Notes: generated from the sequence alone by a model not told the origin. A stretch of 64,000 nt of DNA from Alkalibacterium sp. (GCA_020832185.1 JAFIFE010000011.1:124001-188000); one strand, 5' to 3'; shown: positions 8,321 to 17,860, counted from the first letter of the stretch. Made by a program: numbers and translations.

Positions 8321-11300
8321 TTACTTGGTCACAATTAATCGCTGATTTACAAATATAAGATCACTGTTTAAGGAATTCAACTCTTTTAATTCACTCACAG
8401 TAAGATTATATTGTTTAGCGATATGAGATAATGTATCCCCAGCTGCAACTGTGTGCTCTGCATCATTTATAACAGACACAGGCTCTGAAACAGGTGCCTG
8501 CTTAAACACAAGCGTCTGGTTTACAAAGATAATATCGCTTGTCAAATTGTTCCATTCTTTAATCTGGTTTAATGTGACACTGTATTCTCTTGCCAGATGA
8601 GAAAGAGTCTCCCCAGATTTGACTACGTGTCTAATCTCATCAGTTTTCACTGGTTCAGGTGCGGGAGTAACAGGTTTAGGTACTTCAGCAGGTGCTGCCG
8701 AGACAACCAGTTGCTGACCGATAAATAGACGATCAGCATTCTCCAGTTTGTTCAGGTTCATCAATTCAGTAAGCGACATGTTGTGAGCACGGGCGATTTG
8801 ACTTAAAGTATCCCCCGCCTTCACTACAACGCTCCCATTGACTGTCTTCACAGGTGCTGGCGTTGGTGCCGGAGCTGGTTCTACCGGTTTAGGGGCGTTG
8901 ACTTGCTCCGTTGTCACTGTCAAACGTTGTCCAATAAAGATTCGGTCAGCATTCTCCAATTTGTTCAGATTCATCAGTTCAGCAAGCGTCATGTTATGGG
9001 CGCGGGCGATTTGACTTAAAGTATCTCCTGCCTTCACTACAACATTCCCACTCACTGTTTTTACGGGTTCTGGAGTTGGTGCTGGAGTCGGAGCTGTCGG
9101 CTTAGGTGCTTCCTGTTTATTCAGCGACAGAACAAGCTGTTGTCCGACAAAAATCCGGTCTGTATTTACCAGATTATTTAGGTCTCTTAATTGTGTCAGC
9201 GACAAATTATGTGTACGTGCAATCTGACTGAGTGTATCGCCTGATTTAACTGTGTACGAAGCAGCTGTTGGTTGAACAGGAGCTGTTGGCGCTGGTTTTG
9301 GTGTCGCAGGTTTACTCTCTTCTCCCTGACCTTTAACCACGATTAATCTTTGTCCGACTGAGAGACGATTTGAGTCCTTCAGATTATTTATTGAAACAAG
9401 GGTGCTTACTGTCGTATTTTGACTTCGTGCGATTTGACTCAAAGTATCGCCAGCTTTGACTACGTATTCCACTTGCTGAGAAGGCGCTGGACTAGGTGCT
9501 GGTGTTTCCTGCTTAACTGCCGTAGCGTTGATCGTCAGCTTTTGACCGATAAAAATCCGGTCAGTGGATAAGTTGTTATCTGAACTTATTTTAGCAACTG
9601 TCGTGTTATACTCACGTGCAATTCGACTTAATGTATCGCCATTTTTAACTGTGTACACTGATTCTGATACTGGCTGTTCTTTTACAGGCTGCTGGCTTTC
9701 TTCTGTGACAGGTTGATTGCTTGGCACAGTCAGGACTGTTCCTGTGCGAATCATATCTGTCTGAAGAGTGTTGAGTGTTCTAAGCGTAGATACTGTCGTT
9801 TTGTTCACTCTAGCAATACTGTATAGTGTATCTCCAGATTTGACTGTGTAGGACGTTGTGCCCTTGACTGTCTCAGATGGTTTATCGCTGGAAGGGGGAT
9901 TGACTACTTCCTGAACACTCCCTTGAACGACTAATGTCTGTCCGACAAAAATAGTATCCGACTGCAGCTTATTAGCTGATTTAAGTGCCGCAACCGTTGT
10001 GTTATACGTTCTAGCCAGCTGTGAAAGTGTATCTCCTCTTTTCACAGTGATTGACTGTGTTTTTGAATCCGTACTTTCTGCTGGTGGTGTCACTGGTGTT
10101 TCACTATTCGCTAATCCTGGAATAGTCAATAACTGATTCACAAAAATACGGTCTGATGACAGCTTATTTAATTGTCTGATTGCATTAACAGTTGTATTAA
10201 ATCTTCTGGCAATCGACGTCAACGTGTCTCCACTGACAACACTATAGGATTGCCCGTTTGTCTCAACTGGCTTAGAAGGAGCTGTGACACCCGTTTCCGG
10301 TTTCGCTTCTTCTTTAGGCTTTTCTGGTGCAGGTTGAGTGGTTTGTAATTTAGGCACCGTTAATGTCTGATTTACAAATATCAGATCTGTCGTTAAATGG
10401 TTAGCTGTTTTTAGAGCTTGAACAGTGGTTTTAAACTCACGAGCTATCTTGCTGAGTGTGTCCCCACTTGCGACTCTATAGGTTGTTGTTTCAGCAAATG
10501 GATTTGACGGGTTTGACGGAGCCGGACTTGGTGTTGGCTTGGGTGCTGGACTAGGTGTCGGCTTGCTTACACTTCCAGACGGCACATCAAAACGAGTCAA
10601 ATCGTATAGCTGAATTAGATTATTAAGTTTACTTGCATACGTCGGATCTGTTGCATAACGCCCCTGTAACCAGGCTGTTGCATCTCGGTAGCTCGTCGTT
10701 CTTTCAATCCATGCTCCAGCATAGAATTCAGGATTCCAACTGAGTCCTCTTCTTAAGAGGCGGGCGTTATCATTAAGAGACGCCTCGTAGTTCGGATACT
10801 TTTTGAAGTGATCAGTAATAGTGATCCAGCCTGTATGCGAATAATATTCTTTTGTCTGCTTGGCAACAGATTGTCCATTGTAACTTCCTTTGATCCCGAA
10901 AAGATTATAGTTCGGGTGCGCTGATAAACTGCTTCGTCCGTAACCCGATTCCAGGCTTGCCTGAGCAATCATAACGGACGCATATAATCCATTTTGAGAC
11001 GCCACTTCTTGAGCATACCCGGCAATCTGGTTAATGAATGCTGTTGGTGTCGCAGCCTGGTTCAAGTTACCTGGAGTAGTCGGCTGTGGAGTCTTAGCTT
11101 CTGATACCCCTGCTTCGTTGATTGCCAGTACTTGTCCAACAGAAATACGATTAATATTGGCAAGTTTATTCAAGCTTGCCAGCTTTGCTGTCGTCGTATT
11201 ATATAATTGTGCTATTTTACCCAAAGTATCCCCTGACTTCACAACATAGACCACTGCCTTGTCATCAGTCTTGACGGGTGTTTCCTTAATAGGCTGTTCT

Positions 11301-12046
11301 TTTGGTGTTTCTTTTGGTGTTTCTTTCGGTGTTTCTTTCGGAGTTTCTTTTGGAGTCTCTTTCACCGGAGTCTCCTGCTTGGGTTCTTCCTTCGGTGGTT
11401 CTTTTACTTCTTCTTTTACTTCTTCAACTATAGATTCTTCAGCTTCTTCAGGTTCTTCCTCAATTTCTTCAACCTCAAGATCACGATCAGACTCTGGTTC
11501 TTCATCTAGTAGAGTGACCTCTTCAGTCTCACGTTCGATTTGGGTATCTGAAGAGTCCTCTTCTCCTACGAATTGTTCTGATTCTTCACTTGCCAGTCCT
11601 TCAACAGCATTAGCTGCATCTTCGGTATTTAACTGCTGTTCAATCAGGGCATTGAAAATAGTATCCAGCTGTTCGACAGTCATGTGTACACTGTCTAATT
11701 GCTCCAATACACTTTCTCCACCAGCTAGTTCAATCATTTTAAGTAACTGTGATTTTATGTACTCTAATTCTTCTGCTGTTTCTAGTGTAAGGTCATTAGT
11801 TGGGTTATCTGCATCTTCTAAATTCTCAACAGAAGGCTGGGATGTTACTTCTGTCGGCACGTTTAAAGCTGTATACTGCTCATACAGGCTTTGTAAAAAA
11901 TCATGATCAAGATCTAATTCTTGAGCTTCAACTGCACTGGTAAAGGTTCCAAGTGTAATTACACCAGCGAGAATACTTGATGAAAATAATAATGATTTTC
12001 TAATCTCTTTTCCTGGTGCAGGAGACCATAAAGTTGGTTTTGTCAT
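8321..12046 (-). CDS. Secreted autolysin: GH73 glucosaminidase with twelve LysM domains
   Basis: This 1241-residue secreted wall hydrolase has a signal peptide (about 1-45, ending near AVEAQ), an acidic Glu-rich region and a KETP tandem repeat. One LysM domain follows, then a GH73 N-acetylglucosaminidase domain with catalytic Glu366 in ASLESGYG. Eleven more LysM domains run to the C-terminus, each with a GDTLS-type start and an IFVNQ/IFIGQ end. It should cut the glycan strands of peptidoglycan and bind them through LysM. It resembles enterococcal AtlA, which has six LysM domains, so twelve is unusual. LysM 9 and 10 are nearly identical. The frame opens at 12139, but AGAGGAG precedes the ATG at 12046. 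A WalR-type box lies upstream. Confidence 0.93.
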   Translation of the reverse strand: MTKPTLWSPAPGKEIRKSLLFSSSILAGVITLGTFTSAVEAQELDLDHDFLQSLYEQYTALNVPTEVTSQPSVENLEDADNPTNDLTLETAEELEYIKSQLLKMIELAGGESVLEQLDSVHMTVEQLDTIFNALIEQQLNTEDAANAVEGLASEESEQFVGEEDSSDTQIERETEEVTLLDEEPESDRDLEVEEIEEEPEEAEESIVEEVKEEVKEPPKEEPKQETPVKETPKETPKETPKETPKETPKEQPIKETPVKTDDKAVVYVVKSGDTLGKIAQLYNTTTAKLASLNKLANINRISVGQVLAINEAGVSEAKTPQPTTPGNLNQAATPTAFINQIAGYAQEVASQNGLYASVMIAQASLESGYGRSSLSAHPNYNLFGIKGSYNGQSVAKQTKEYYSHTGWITITDHFKKYPNYEASLNDNARLLRRGLSWNPEFYAGAWIERTTSYRDATAWLQGRYATDPTYASKLNNLIQLYDLTRFDVPSGSVSKPTPSPAPKPTPSPAPSNPSNPFAETTTYRVASGDTLSKIAREFKTTVQALKTANHLTTDLIFVNQTLTVPKLQTTQPAPEKPKEEAKPETGVTAPSKPVETNGQSYSVVSGDTLTSIARRFNTTVNAIRQLNKLSSDRIFVNQLLTIPGLANSETPVTPPAESTDSKTQSITVKRGDTLSQLARTYNTTVAALKSANKLQSDTIFVGQTLVVQGSVQEVVNPPSSDKPSETVKGTTSYTVKSGDTLYSIARVNKTTVSTLRTLNTLQTDMIRTGTVLTVPSNQPVTEESQQPVKEQPVSESVYTVKNGDTLSRIAREYNTTVAKISSDNNLSTDRIFIGQKLTINATAVKQETPAPSPAPSQQVEYVVKAGDTLSQIARSQNTTVSTLVSINNLKDSNRLSVGQRLIVVKGQGEESKPATPKPAPTAPVQPTAASYTVKSGDTLSQIARTHNLSLTQLRDLNNLVNTDRIFVGQQLVLSLNKQEAPKPTAPTPAPTPEPVKTVSGNVVVKAGDTLSQIARAHNMTLAELMNLNKLENADRIFIGQRLTVTTEQVNAPKPVEPAPAPTPAPVKTVNGSVVVKAGDTLSQIARAHNMSLTELMNLNKLENADRLFIGQQLVVSAAPAEVPKPVTPAPEPVKTDEIRHVVKSGETLSHLAREYSVTLNQIKEWNNLTSDIIFVNQTLVFKQAPVSEPVSVINDAEHTVAAGDTLSHIAKQYNLTVSELKELNSLNSDLIFVNQRLIVTK
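11298..11364 (-). repeat. 12-bp tandem repeat encoding Lys-Glu-Thr-Pro units
   Basis: Inside the autolysin gene, five tandem units encode the tetrapeptide KETP, forming a charged linker just before the first LysM domain. The near-identical DNA units suggest copy number could vary by slippage. Confidence 0.75.
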
Positions 12047-12088
12047 AATTTTTCTCCTCTCGTTTGAGCTAATGATTGCTGTCACTAT

Positions 12089-12158
12089 ATTATACATTGC
12101 CGTGATAAGAAGAGATATATTAAATATGACTATTTGCACTTTGTTACCATACTGTAAT
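12089..12158 (-). promoter_or_regulatory. Autolysin promoter -10 box with a perfect WalR (YycF)-type binding site
   Basis: On the plus strand TGTTAC-CATAC-TGTAAT (12142-12158) fits the WalR consensus TGTWAH-N5-TGTWAH at every position. On the minus strand a TATAAT -10 box lies at 12089-12094, with no good -35 box, as expected for an activated promoter. WalRK controls cell-wall hydrolases in many Firmicutes, so the target gene fits. The same site also lies 112 bases upstream of the divergent mnmM gene. Confidence 0.65.
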
Positions 12159-12269
12159 ATTTGCGTGTGCCTTGGTGTTTCTATACAAGACTTTAAAAGA
12201 AAGATGTATACTATTATTAGGTCAAAATTCTCAATTTGAACGCATATTATTTATTTGGAGGCTTACTAC

Positions 12270-12833
12270 ATGCTAGAATCAGCTTTAAACTATTCGCACT
12301 CTTTGCTGGACAAAGCGGTCAGTTCAGGAGACATCGCAATCGATGCCACAGTTGGAAATGGACATGATACGATAAAATTAGCTCACTTAGTCGGTTCCTC
12401 AGGTCGTGTGATAGGCTTTGATATTCAACCGCAAGCAATAGACACGACCTTAAAAAAAGTGACTGACGCAGGTCTAGAAGAACAGGTTTACCTGCATCAC
12501 TTAGGGCATGAACAAGTCGACTCCCTTTCATTGGAACCTAACTCTGTATCCGCAGTCGTTTTTAATCTGGGATACCTTCCGAGAGGAGATAAATCGATTA
12601 TAACGACCCCTTCCACCACTCTAGATGCAATAGCTAAATGCCTGCCTTTATTAAAAAAGGGGGGAGTGCTGCTTGTTATGGTGTATTATGGCCATGAAGG
12701 CGGGGAACGTGAAAAAAATTCCGTTCTGACGTTTGTCGAGTCGCTACCCCAAAAGTCTTTCAATGTCCTGCAGTACGGATTCATTAACCAGATAAACTCT
12801 CCTCCGTTTTTGCTAGCCGTTGAAAAAAAATAG
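12270..12833 (+). CDS. mnmM: tRNA mnm5s2U34 methyltransferase MnmM (YtqB family)
   Basis: The 187-residue class I SAM-dependent methyltransferase has the SAM loop DATVGNGHDT, the acidic end of strand 2 in IGFDIQ and an NPPY-like motif in FNLGYLPRGDK. These are marks of the YtqB family, shown in Gram-positives to make the final methylation at wobble U34 (MnmM). A TTG-initiated frame starts 15 bases earlier, but it lies inside the GGAGG ribosome site. ATG 12270 with GGAGG nine bases upstream is the start. It is divergent from the autolysin gene and ends at a shared terminator. Confidence 0.85.
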   Translation: MLESALNYSHSLLDKAVSSGDIAIDATVGNGHDTIKLAHLVGSSGRVIGFDIQPQAIDTTLKKVTDAGLEEQVYLHHLGHEQVDSLSLEPNSVSAVVFNLGYLPRGDKSIITTPSTTLDAIAKCLPLLKKGGVLLVMVYYGHEGGEREKNSVLTFVESLPQKSFNVLQYGFINQINSPPFLLAVEKK

Positions 12834-12858
12834 GTTTTCTTTTATATAGTAGAATTAA

Positions 12859-12896
12859 AAAAAGCGACGCTTCCATTACTGGAAGTGTCGCTTTTT
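12859..12896. terminator. Bidirectional terminator between mnmM and nupQ
   Basis: AAAAAGCGAC and GTCGCTTTTT flank an inner CTTCC/GGAAG stem, giving T-runs on both strands. It serves the convergent mnmM (plus) and nup (minus) transcripts. Confidence 0.88.
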
Positions 12897-12905
12897 GATT
12901 TAAAC

Positions 12906-13862
12906 TTATTTAGATTTGATGTATGTTTTACCGATTGCAGCAGGTGCTTCTGAACGTCCGATTACCCCAACTAATACCAAAATAGTCAGTAGATAAGGTA
13001 AGACCTGAAGCCAAATACCTGGTACATCTTGCACGATTGGAATGTAGTTCCCAATACGAGCCAGACTCTGAGCAAATCCGAAGAATATGGCTGCTCCCAT
13101 GGCACCTAACGGGTTCCATTTACCGAAGATCATAGCTGCCATAGCGATAAATCCTTGTCCGGCAACTGTTAAGATACCGAATTCGTTGTGGATAGCCTGA
13201 GCCTGTATCGCTCCACCCATTCCGCCTAAGAATCCGGAAATCAGTACACCGGCATATTTCATAGTGTACACTTTGATGCCTAATGTTTCAGCAGCATGAG
13301 GGTGTTCACCAACTGAACGTAGACGTAATCCGAAACGTGTCTTGAATAGAACAAACCATGCGATGATTGCAATAACGATACCTAGATATGCTGGCCCAGA
13401 AGTGTTACGGAAGAAAATCGGACCAATAACTGGTATGCGGTGCAATAAAAAGATGTTTGAACGACCAAAGGCACGTGGAAGTGGCCCCGTTTGAGCTGCA
13501 CCGAAAATCGCACGTGTAAGGAACACTGCTAAGGCAGGTGCTGCCAGGTTGATAACTGTACCCGAAACGATATGGTCAGCACGCAGATGAATAGTTGCAA
13601 CAGCATGTAATAGAGAGAAAAGAAGACCAATTATTCCGCCTGCAATCAATCCGATCCATGGTGTCATATTTCCAAATGTTCCGAAAAATTGAATATTAAA
13701 GATAGCTGACATGAAGGCACCCATAACCATGATTCCTTCAAGTCCAATATTTACTACTCCGCCACGCTCAGAGAAGGTACCTCCAAGAGCTGTTAAGATC
13801 AATGGAGCGGCATACATTAAAGAACTGGATACGATCAGCTGCAGTAATTGCATAATGTTCAT
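12906..13862 (-). CDS. nupQ: Nucleoside ABC importer, permease NupQ
   Basis: This is a 318-residue integral membrane permease of the BPD_transp_2 type, with family marks GGVVNIGLEGIMVMGAF and SVGEHPHAAETLGIKVY. It pairs with NupP to form the membrane channel of a BMP-family nucleoside importer (B. subtilis NupNOPQ for guanosine; Lactococcus BmpA-NupABC). The start ATG 13862 lies two bases past the nupP stop, with GGAGGAG upstream. It is the last gene of the operon and ends at the shared terminator. Confidence 0.88.
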   Translation of the reverse strand: MNIMQLLQLIVSSSLMYAAPLILTALGGTFSERGGVVNIGLEGIMVMGAFMSAIFNIQFFGTFGNMTPWIGLIAGGIIGLLFSLLHAVATIHLRADHIVSGTVINLAAPALAVFLTRAIFGAAQTGPLPRAFGRSNIFLLHRIPVIGPIFFRNTSGPAYLGIVIAIIAWFVLFKTRFGLRLRSVGEHPHAAETLGIKVYTMKYAGVLISGFLGGMGGAIQAQAIHNEFGILTVAGQGFIAMAAMIFGKWNPLGAMGAAIFFGFAQSLARIGNYIPIVQDVPGIWLQVLPYLLTILVLVGVIGRSEAPAAIGKTYIKSK

Positions 13863-13864
13863 GC

Positions 13865-14938
13865 CTATTCTCCTCCTTCTGTCGCTTGTTTATTTGTCTG
13901 TACTTTATCTAAAAAGAAACGAATCAGGTAATTTGCGCCAACAAAGAATATGATAGCAGCAATTACAATACTTGCCATTTCATCAGGAACACCAGCTCTG
14001 TTAGGCAGGAATCCGGCCCCTACATCCAACACACCGAAAAGTATAGATGAGAAGAAAATCCCGATTGGATTTCCAAGTCCCAGCAAGGCTACGGCAATCC
14101 CATTAAATCCAACATGAGGCAAACCACTTTGAGTAAAGATGTTCCCAAATGTACCTAACCCATGAATGGCTCCACCTAAACCAGCTAGTGCCCCACTAAT
14201 GACCATTGATAAAATAATGTTTTTAGCTGCGCTCATTCCAGCATAGCTTGAAGCATAAGGATTCAATCCAACTGCTCTTACTTCAAATCCTGCAGTCGTT
14301 TGAGTCATAAATATCCAGTAAAGAACAACAACAATAATAGCGATGAAAAATCCGAGGTTCAAACGAGACCCGGCTGTTAAACTTGTCAGCCAATCCAGCC
14401 TCAGACTTGCATTTTCTCCAACTCGTTCAGTAGTGTTACCTGTACCAAGTACGTTTCTGATAAGGTAATTTGTTACATGCAAAGCTGTATAGTTCAACAT
14501 GATGGTTACAATAACTTCATTAGTTCCAAAATATGCACGCAGCGCTCCGGCAATCCCAGCCCAAATTGAACCGGCAACCACACCAGCAAGCAAGCTAAGG
14601 GAAACTAATACTATTCTCGGAAGATCCGGAAATGCTAAGGCAACCCATATAGCAGATACCCATCCTACGAGAACTTGACCGGCAATCCCGATATTGAAGA
14701 AGCCTGCCTTAAATGCAATCGCAAATCCTAATCCGGTAAATGTCAGTACAGTTGCCTGCCTCAACGCTTCACCGAAGAAGTAAGGACTTGTAAAGACGCC
14801 TGTCAGCATAGCCTGATAAGCAAGAATTGGATTATACCCAAAAACCAGCATCAATAAAGCTCCGAAAATAAATCCTAAAATGATCGAAAGGATCGGAACC
14901 AGTAAATTATTCAGTCGATTACTACTTTGTGTTAGCAA
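13865..14938 (-). CDS. nupP: Nucleoside ABC importer, permease NupP
   Basis: The 357-residue permease partner of NupQ has about eight to ten helices and the family segments FNIGIAGQVLVGW and VRAVGLNPYASSYAGMS. The start is TTG at 14938. No ATG exists before the second helix, and GGAG lies ten bases upstream, inside the end of nupO. The 17-base overlap with nupO implies translational coupling. Function is inferred from operon and family, as for nupQ. Confidence 0.87.
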   Translation of the reverse strand: MLTQSSNRLNNLLVPILSIILGFIFGALLMLVFGYNPILAYQAMLTGVFTSPYFFGEALRQATVLTFTGLGFAIAFKAGFFNIGIAGQVLVGWVSAIWVALAFPDLPRIVLVSLSLLAGVVAGSIWAGIAGALRAYFGTNEVIVTIMLNYTALHVTNYLIRNVLGTGNTTERVGENASLRLDWLTSLTAGSRLNLGFFIAIIVVVLYWIFMTQTTAGFEVRAVGLNPYASSYAGMSAAKNIILSMVISGALAGLGGAIHGLGTFGNIFTQSGLPHVGFNGIAVALLGLGNPIGIFFSSILFGVLDVGAGFLPNRAGVPDEMASIVIAAIIFFVGANYLIRFFLDKVQTNKQATEGGE

Positions 14939-16505
14939 TGGTATCCTTCTCCTTTCCTTTTGTTTCAGCCACTTCTTCGTGAGCCTTTTCTAAAGAAACA
15001 CCCGCCATCAAGAGGCCTAATTCTTTTTCATTAGTTTCATCAGCATTTACTACTGCAATAATATTGCCGTCATACATGACAGCGATACGGTCAGACACAT
15101 TCATGATTTCGTCCAGTTCATAACTCATTAGAATAACGCCTTTACCATTATCGCGCTGTTCAATCAGACGTTTATGAATGTATTCGATCGCCCCAACATC
15201 TAATCCACGAGTAGGTTGAGCAGCTATCAGAAGAATAGGGTCACGGTAAATTTCACGCGCAATGATTGCTTTCTGCTGGTTACCACCTGATAATGAAGAC
15301 GCTGTGTGCTCTTCACTTGGTGTTCGCACATCAAATTCTTCAATCAGCCTTTTTGCGTGTTCTTTGATTTCTTTATGATTTAAAAATCCGTGATTACTGA
15401 AAGGTTTTTGATAATAGGTTTGAAGAGACATATTCTCTTCGAGTTTCATTTGAAGAACTAACCCGTAACGCTGTCTATCTTCTGGAATATGACCTAGTCC
15501 TGTTTCAGTAATTTTTCGGGGTTTTTTGTTTGTGATATCTTTTCCATCCAGCGTGATGGTACCAGAATCAACTTTAGTTAACCCAGTGATTGCCTGAATC
15601 AGTTCAGATTGACCATTTCCATCAACACCTGCAATACCAAGAACTTCACCGGCTTTGACTTCCAGATCAATCGCTTTAACTGCATCGTAGCCCCTGGCTT
15701 CTTTAACAGTCAGCTTTTTGATTTCAAGTACCGGTCCCTGAGGATTAGCCGGCTTTTTGTCAACTTTAAAGGACACTGAACGACCAACCATCATGTCTGC
15801 CAGTTCCTGTTGAGACGTACTTGCAACGTCTACTGTATCGATACTCTTACCGCGTCGGATAACCGTACAACGGTCTGCCACTTTTTTGATTTCATCCAGC
15901 TTGTGCGTAATAAGGATGATTGATTTCCCTTCTTTTACAAGGGCGTTCATAATATCCATCAACTCGTCAATTTCCTGAGGAGTCAATACACCAGTGGGTT
16001 CATCGAAAATCAATATATCCGCACCACGATAGAGTGTTTTAAGGATTTCAGCACGCTGCTGCATCCCTACAGAGATATCTGAAATTCGTGCTTTAGGATC
16101 AACGCGTAACCCGTACTGATCAGACAACTTTTTGACGTCTTCTTCTGCGGAAGCCTGATCCATAAATCCAAATCGATGTTTTTCTTTCCCCAGTATAATA
16201 TTCTCAGTAACAGTGAATTTATCTACCAGCATAAAGTGCTGATGGACCATTCCAATACCAAGCTGGTTCGCAACATCTGGTGAGGAGATGTTCACTTTGT
16301 CTCCGTTCACCCATATTTCACCTTCTGTAGGTTCAAGTAAGCCAGACAGAATATTCATTAATGTTGATTTGCCGGCGCCATTTTCTCCGAGAAGAGCATG
16401 AATTTCACCTTTGTTGAGGTCTAAGTGAATATTGTCATTCGCTTTGAAATTACCGAACTGTTTTGTAATGCCTTTCATTTCAATGACTTTATTAGCCTCT
16501 GTCAT
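14922..16505 (-). CDS. nupO: Nucleoside ABC importer, double ATPase NupO
   Basis: The 527-residue protein carries two fused ATPase domains, as in sugar/nucleoside importers. The first has Walker A GENGAGKST and Walker B DILIFDEPTGVLTP. The second has a degenerate P-loop (AGVDGNGQSE) and the signature LSGGNQQK. The tail is Glu/Lys-rich. It drives import through NupP and NupQ from the NupN lipoprotein. ATG 16505 follows AAGGAGGGA. A terminator hairpin lies between nupN and this gene, so nupO, nupP and nupQ are probably made at a lower level than nupN. Confidence 0.9.
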   Translation of the reverse strand: MTEANKVIEMKGITKQFGNFKANDNIHLDLNKGEIHALLGENGAGKSTLMNILSGLLEPTEGEIWVNGDKVNISSPDVANQLGIGMVHQHFMLVDKFTVTENIILGKEKHRFGFMDQASAEEDVKKLSDQYGLRVDPKARISDISVGMQQRAEILKTLYRGADILIFDEPTGVLTPQEIDELMDIMNALVKEGKSIILITHKLDEIKKVADRCTVIRRGKSIDTVDVASTSQQELADMMVGRSVSFKVDKKPANPQGPVLEIKKLTVKEARGYDAVKAIDLEVKAGEVLGIAGVDGNGQSELIQAITGLTKVDSGTITLDGKDITNKKPRKITETGLGHIPEDRQRYGLVLQMKLEENMSLQTYYQKPFSNHGFLNHKEIKEHAKRLIEEFDVRTPSEEHTASSLSGGNQQKAIIAREIYRDPILLIAAQPTRGLDVGAIEYIHKRLIEQRDNGKGVILMSYELDEIMNVSDRIAVMYDGNIIAVVNADETNEKELGLLMAGVSLEKAHEEVAETKGKEKDTIANTK

Positions 16506-16650
16506 AAAAGGTCCCTCCTTTACTTCGTTCTTATAATAGAAACAGTTATTTTATCATTATAGCGTACATCTTTCACTTCGTAAATCGAAGAAATATAAGC
16601 CTTCACTAACAATTTAATTAAAATTCGTGAAACTTCTTCAGTATCTTGTG

Positions 16651-16684
16651 AAGAAAAAAAGCGCCAGCCCAGAGACTAGCGCTT
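16651..16684 (-). terminator. Intra-operon terminator between nupN and nupO
   Basis: AAGCGCTAG pairs with CTGGCGCTT (one G-T pair) on the minus strand and is followed by TTTTTTTC. Its place after the substrate-binding lipoprotein gene suggests partial termination that gives excess NupN over the transporter core. Confidence 0.75.
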
Positions 16685-16729
16685 AAATTATTCACTTGTG
16701 CCTATTCAAGTTTAGTATGAATCAGGTAA

Positions 16730-17860
16730 TTATTCTTGTGAATAAGTGAATTCTGGTACTTCAAGATCTCCGTCTAAAATAAGTTGACGTGCTTCCTCAA
16801 CAGCATCCCATGCTTCATCTGACATGTTTCCGCGAGTTACATCAACACCTTCTTCTTCTAAACCATAAGCAATTGTTTCTCCACCAGGGAATCCTTCTTC
16901 AATTGTCTGATTAGCTGAAGCTTCGATAGAAGAACCTACACCTTTAAGTGTTGAAGTTAAAGTGAAGTTTCCACCATCCCAGTTTCCTTCTTCTTCCTGG
17001 TCACGGTCGACACCGATTACCCAGATTTGTGTATCAGAGTCTGATTCTAAACGGTTACGGGCTTCTGTAAATACTCCGTTACCTACAGCTCCGGCAGCAT
17101 GGTAAACAACGTCTGCGCCATTAGCAAACATACCAGCAGCGATTTGTTGTCCAATACCAGCATCACTGAAAGATTCAGCATACTGAACATCTACTTCAAT
17201 AGATTCATCCACATGCGCTACTCCAGCTTCGAAACCAGTTTGGAAACGGTCGATAACTTCGCCTGCGATTCCTCCGATAAATCCAACACGTCCTGTTTCA
17301 GTAGTCTCTGCAGCAGCGACACCTGCAAGGAATGCAGCTTCGTGGTCACGGAAAGTTAGAGAAACAACGTTGTCATTTTCAGAAATCGCATCTACAATAC
17401 CGAAGTTTTGTTCAGGGTTCTGTTCAGCAACATCGTTGACTGCGTCAAGCAACATGAATCCGATACCGTAAATAATATCATAGCCTTCAGCATTTGCCTG
17501 ATTTAAGTTAGGAATAAAGTCAGCAGAGTCATTTGACTGGTAGTATGCATAATTGTCTTCGCTAGCACCTATATTGTCAGCCCATTCGTTCATACCTTCC
17601 CAAGCTGACTGGTTGAATGAACGGTCATCCACTCCACCTTCATCAGTGATCATAGCAATACGGAAATCGATTTCTTCAGTTTCGTCTCCGTTATCTTCGC
17701 CATTATCGGCAGCTGTATCTTCACCATTATCTGTTGCAGTATCTTCTGTATCATCTTCAATTGTATCAGTTGTATCCCCAGCATCTTGTCCCTGGCATGC
17801 AGCTAAAACAAAAGCAGATGTTCCTAGAGCTAATAAAGATCTTAATTTAATCATTGTCAC
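16730..17860 (-). CDS. nupN: Nucleoside-binding lipoprotein (BMP/PnrA family) NupN
   Basis: The 376-residue secreted lipoprotein has a signal peptide with the lipobox LAAC (Cys22). A very acidic Asp/Glu/Thr linker follows (about residues 25-60), then a BMP domain (IAMITDEGGVDDRSFNQSAW, GFIGGIAGEVIDRF). It binds nucleosides outside the membrane and delivers them to NupOPQ. The start may be GTG 17860, eight bases after AGGGGG, or the ATG two codons later. The acidic linker suits a salt- or alkali-adapted cell. No purine riboswitch is visible upstream. Confidence 0.88.
   Translation of the reverse strand: MTMIKLRSLLALGTSAFVLAACQGQDAGDTTDTIEDDTEDTATDNGEDTAADNGEDNGDETEEIDFRIAMITDEGGVDDRSFNQSAWEGMNEWADNIGASEDNYAYYQSNDSADFIPNLNQANAEGYDIIYGIGFMLLDAVNDVAEQNPEQNFGIVDAISENDNVVSLTFRDHEAAFLAGVAAAETTETGRVGFIGGIAGEVIDRFQTGFEAGVAHVDESIEVDVQYAESFSDAGIGQQIAAGMFANGADVVYHAAGAVGNGVFTEARNRLESDSDTQIWVIGVDRDQEEEGNWDGGNFTLTSTLKGVGSSIEASANQTIEEGFPGGETIAYGLEEEGVDVTRGNMSDEAWDAVEEARQLILDGDLEVPEFTYSQE

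Noticed and set aside
11259-11906. 215-codon plus-strand ORF rich in Ser and Val
   Set aside because: It is the reverse reading of the Glu-rich and KETP segment of the autolysin; low-complexity acidic codons read as Ser-rich on the other strand.
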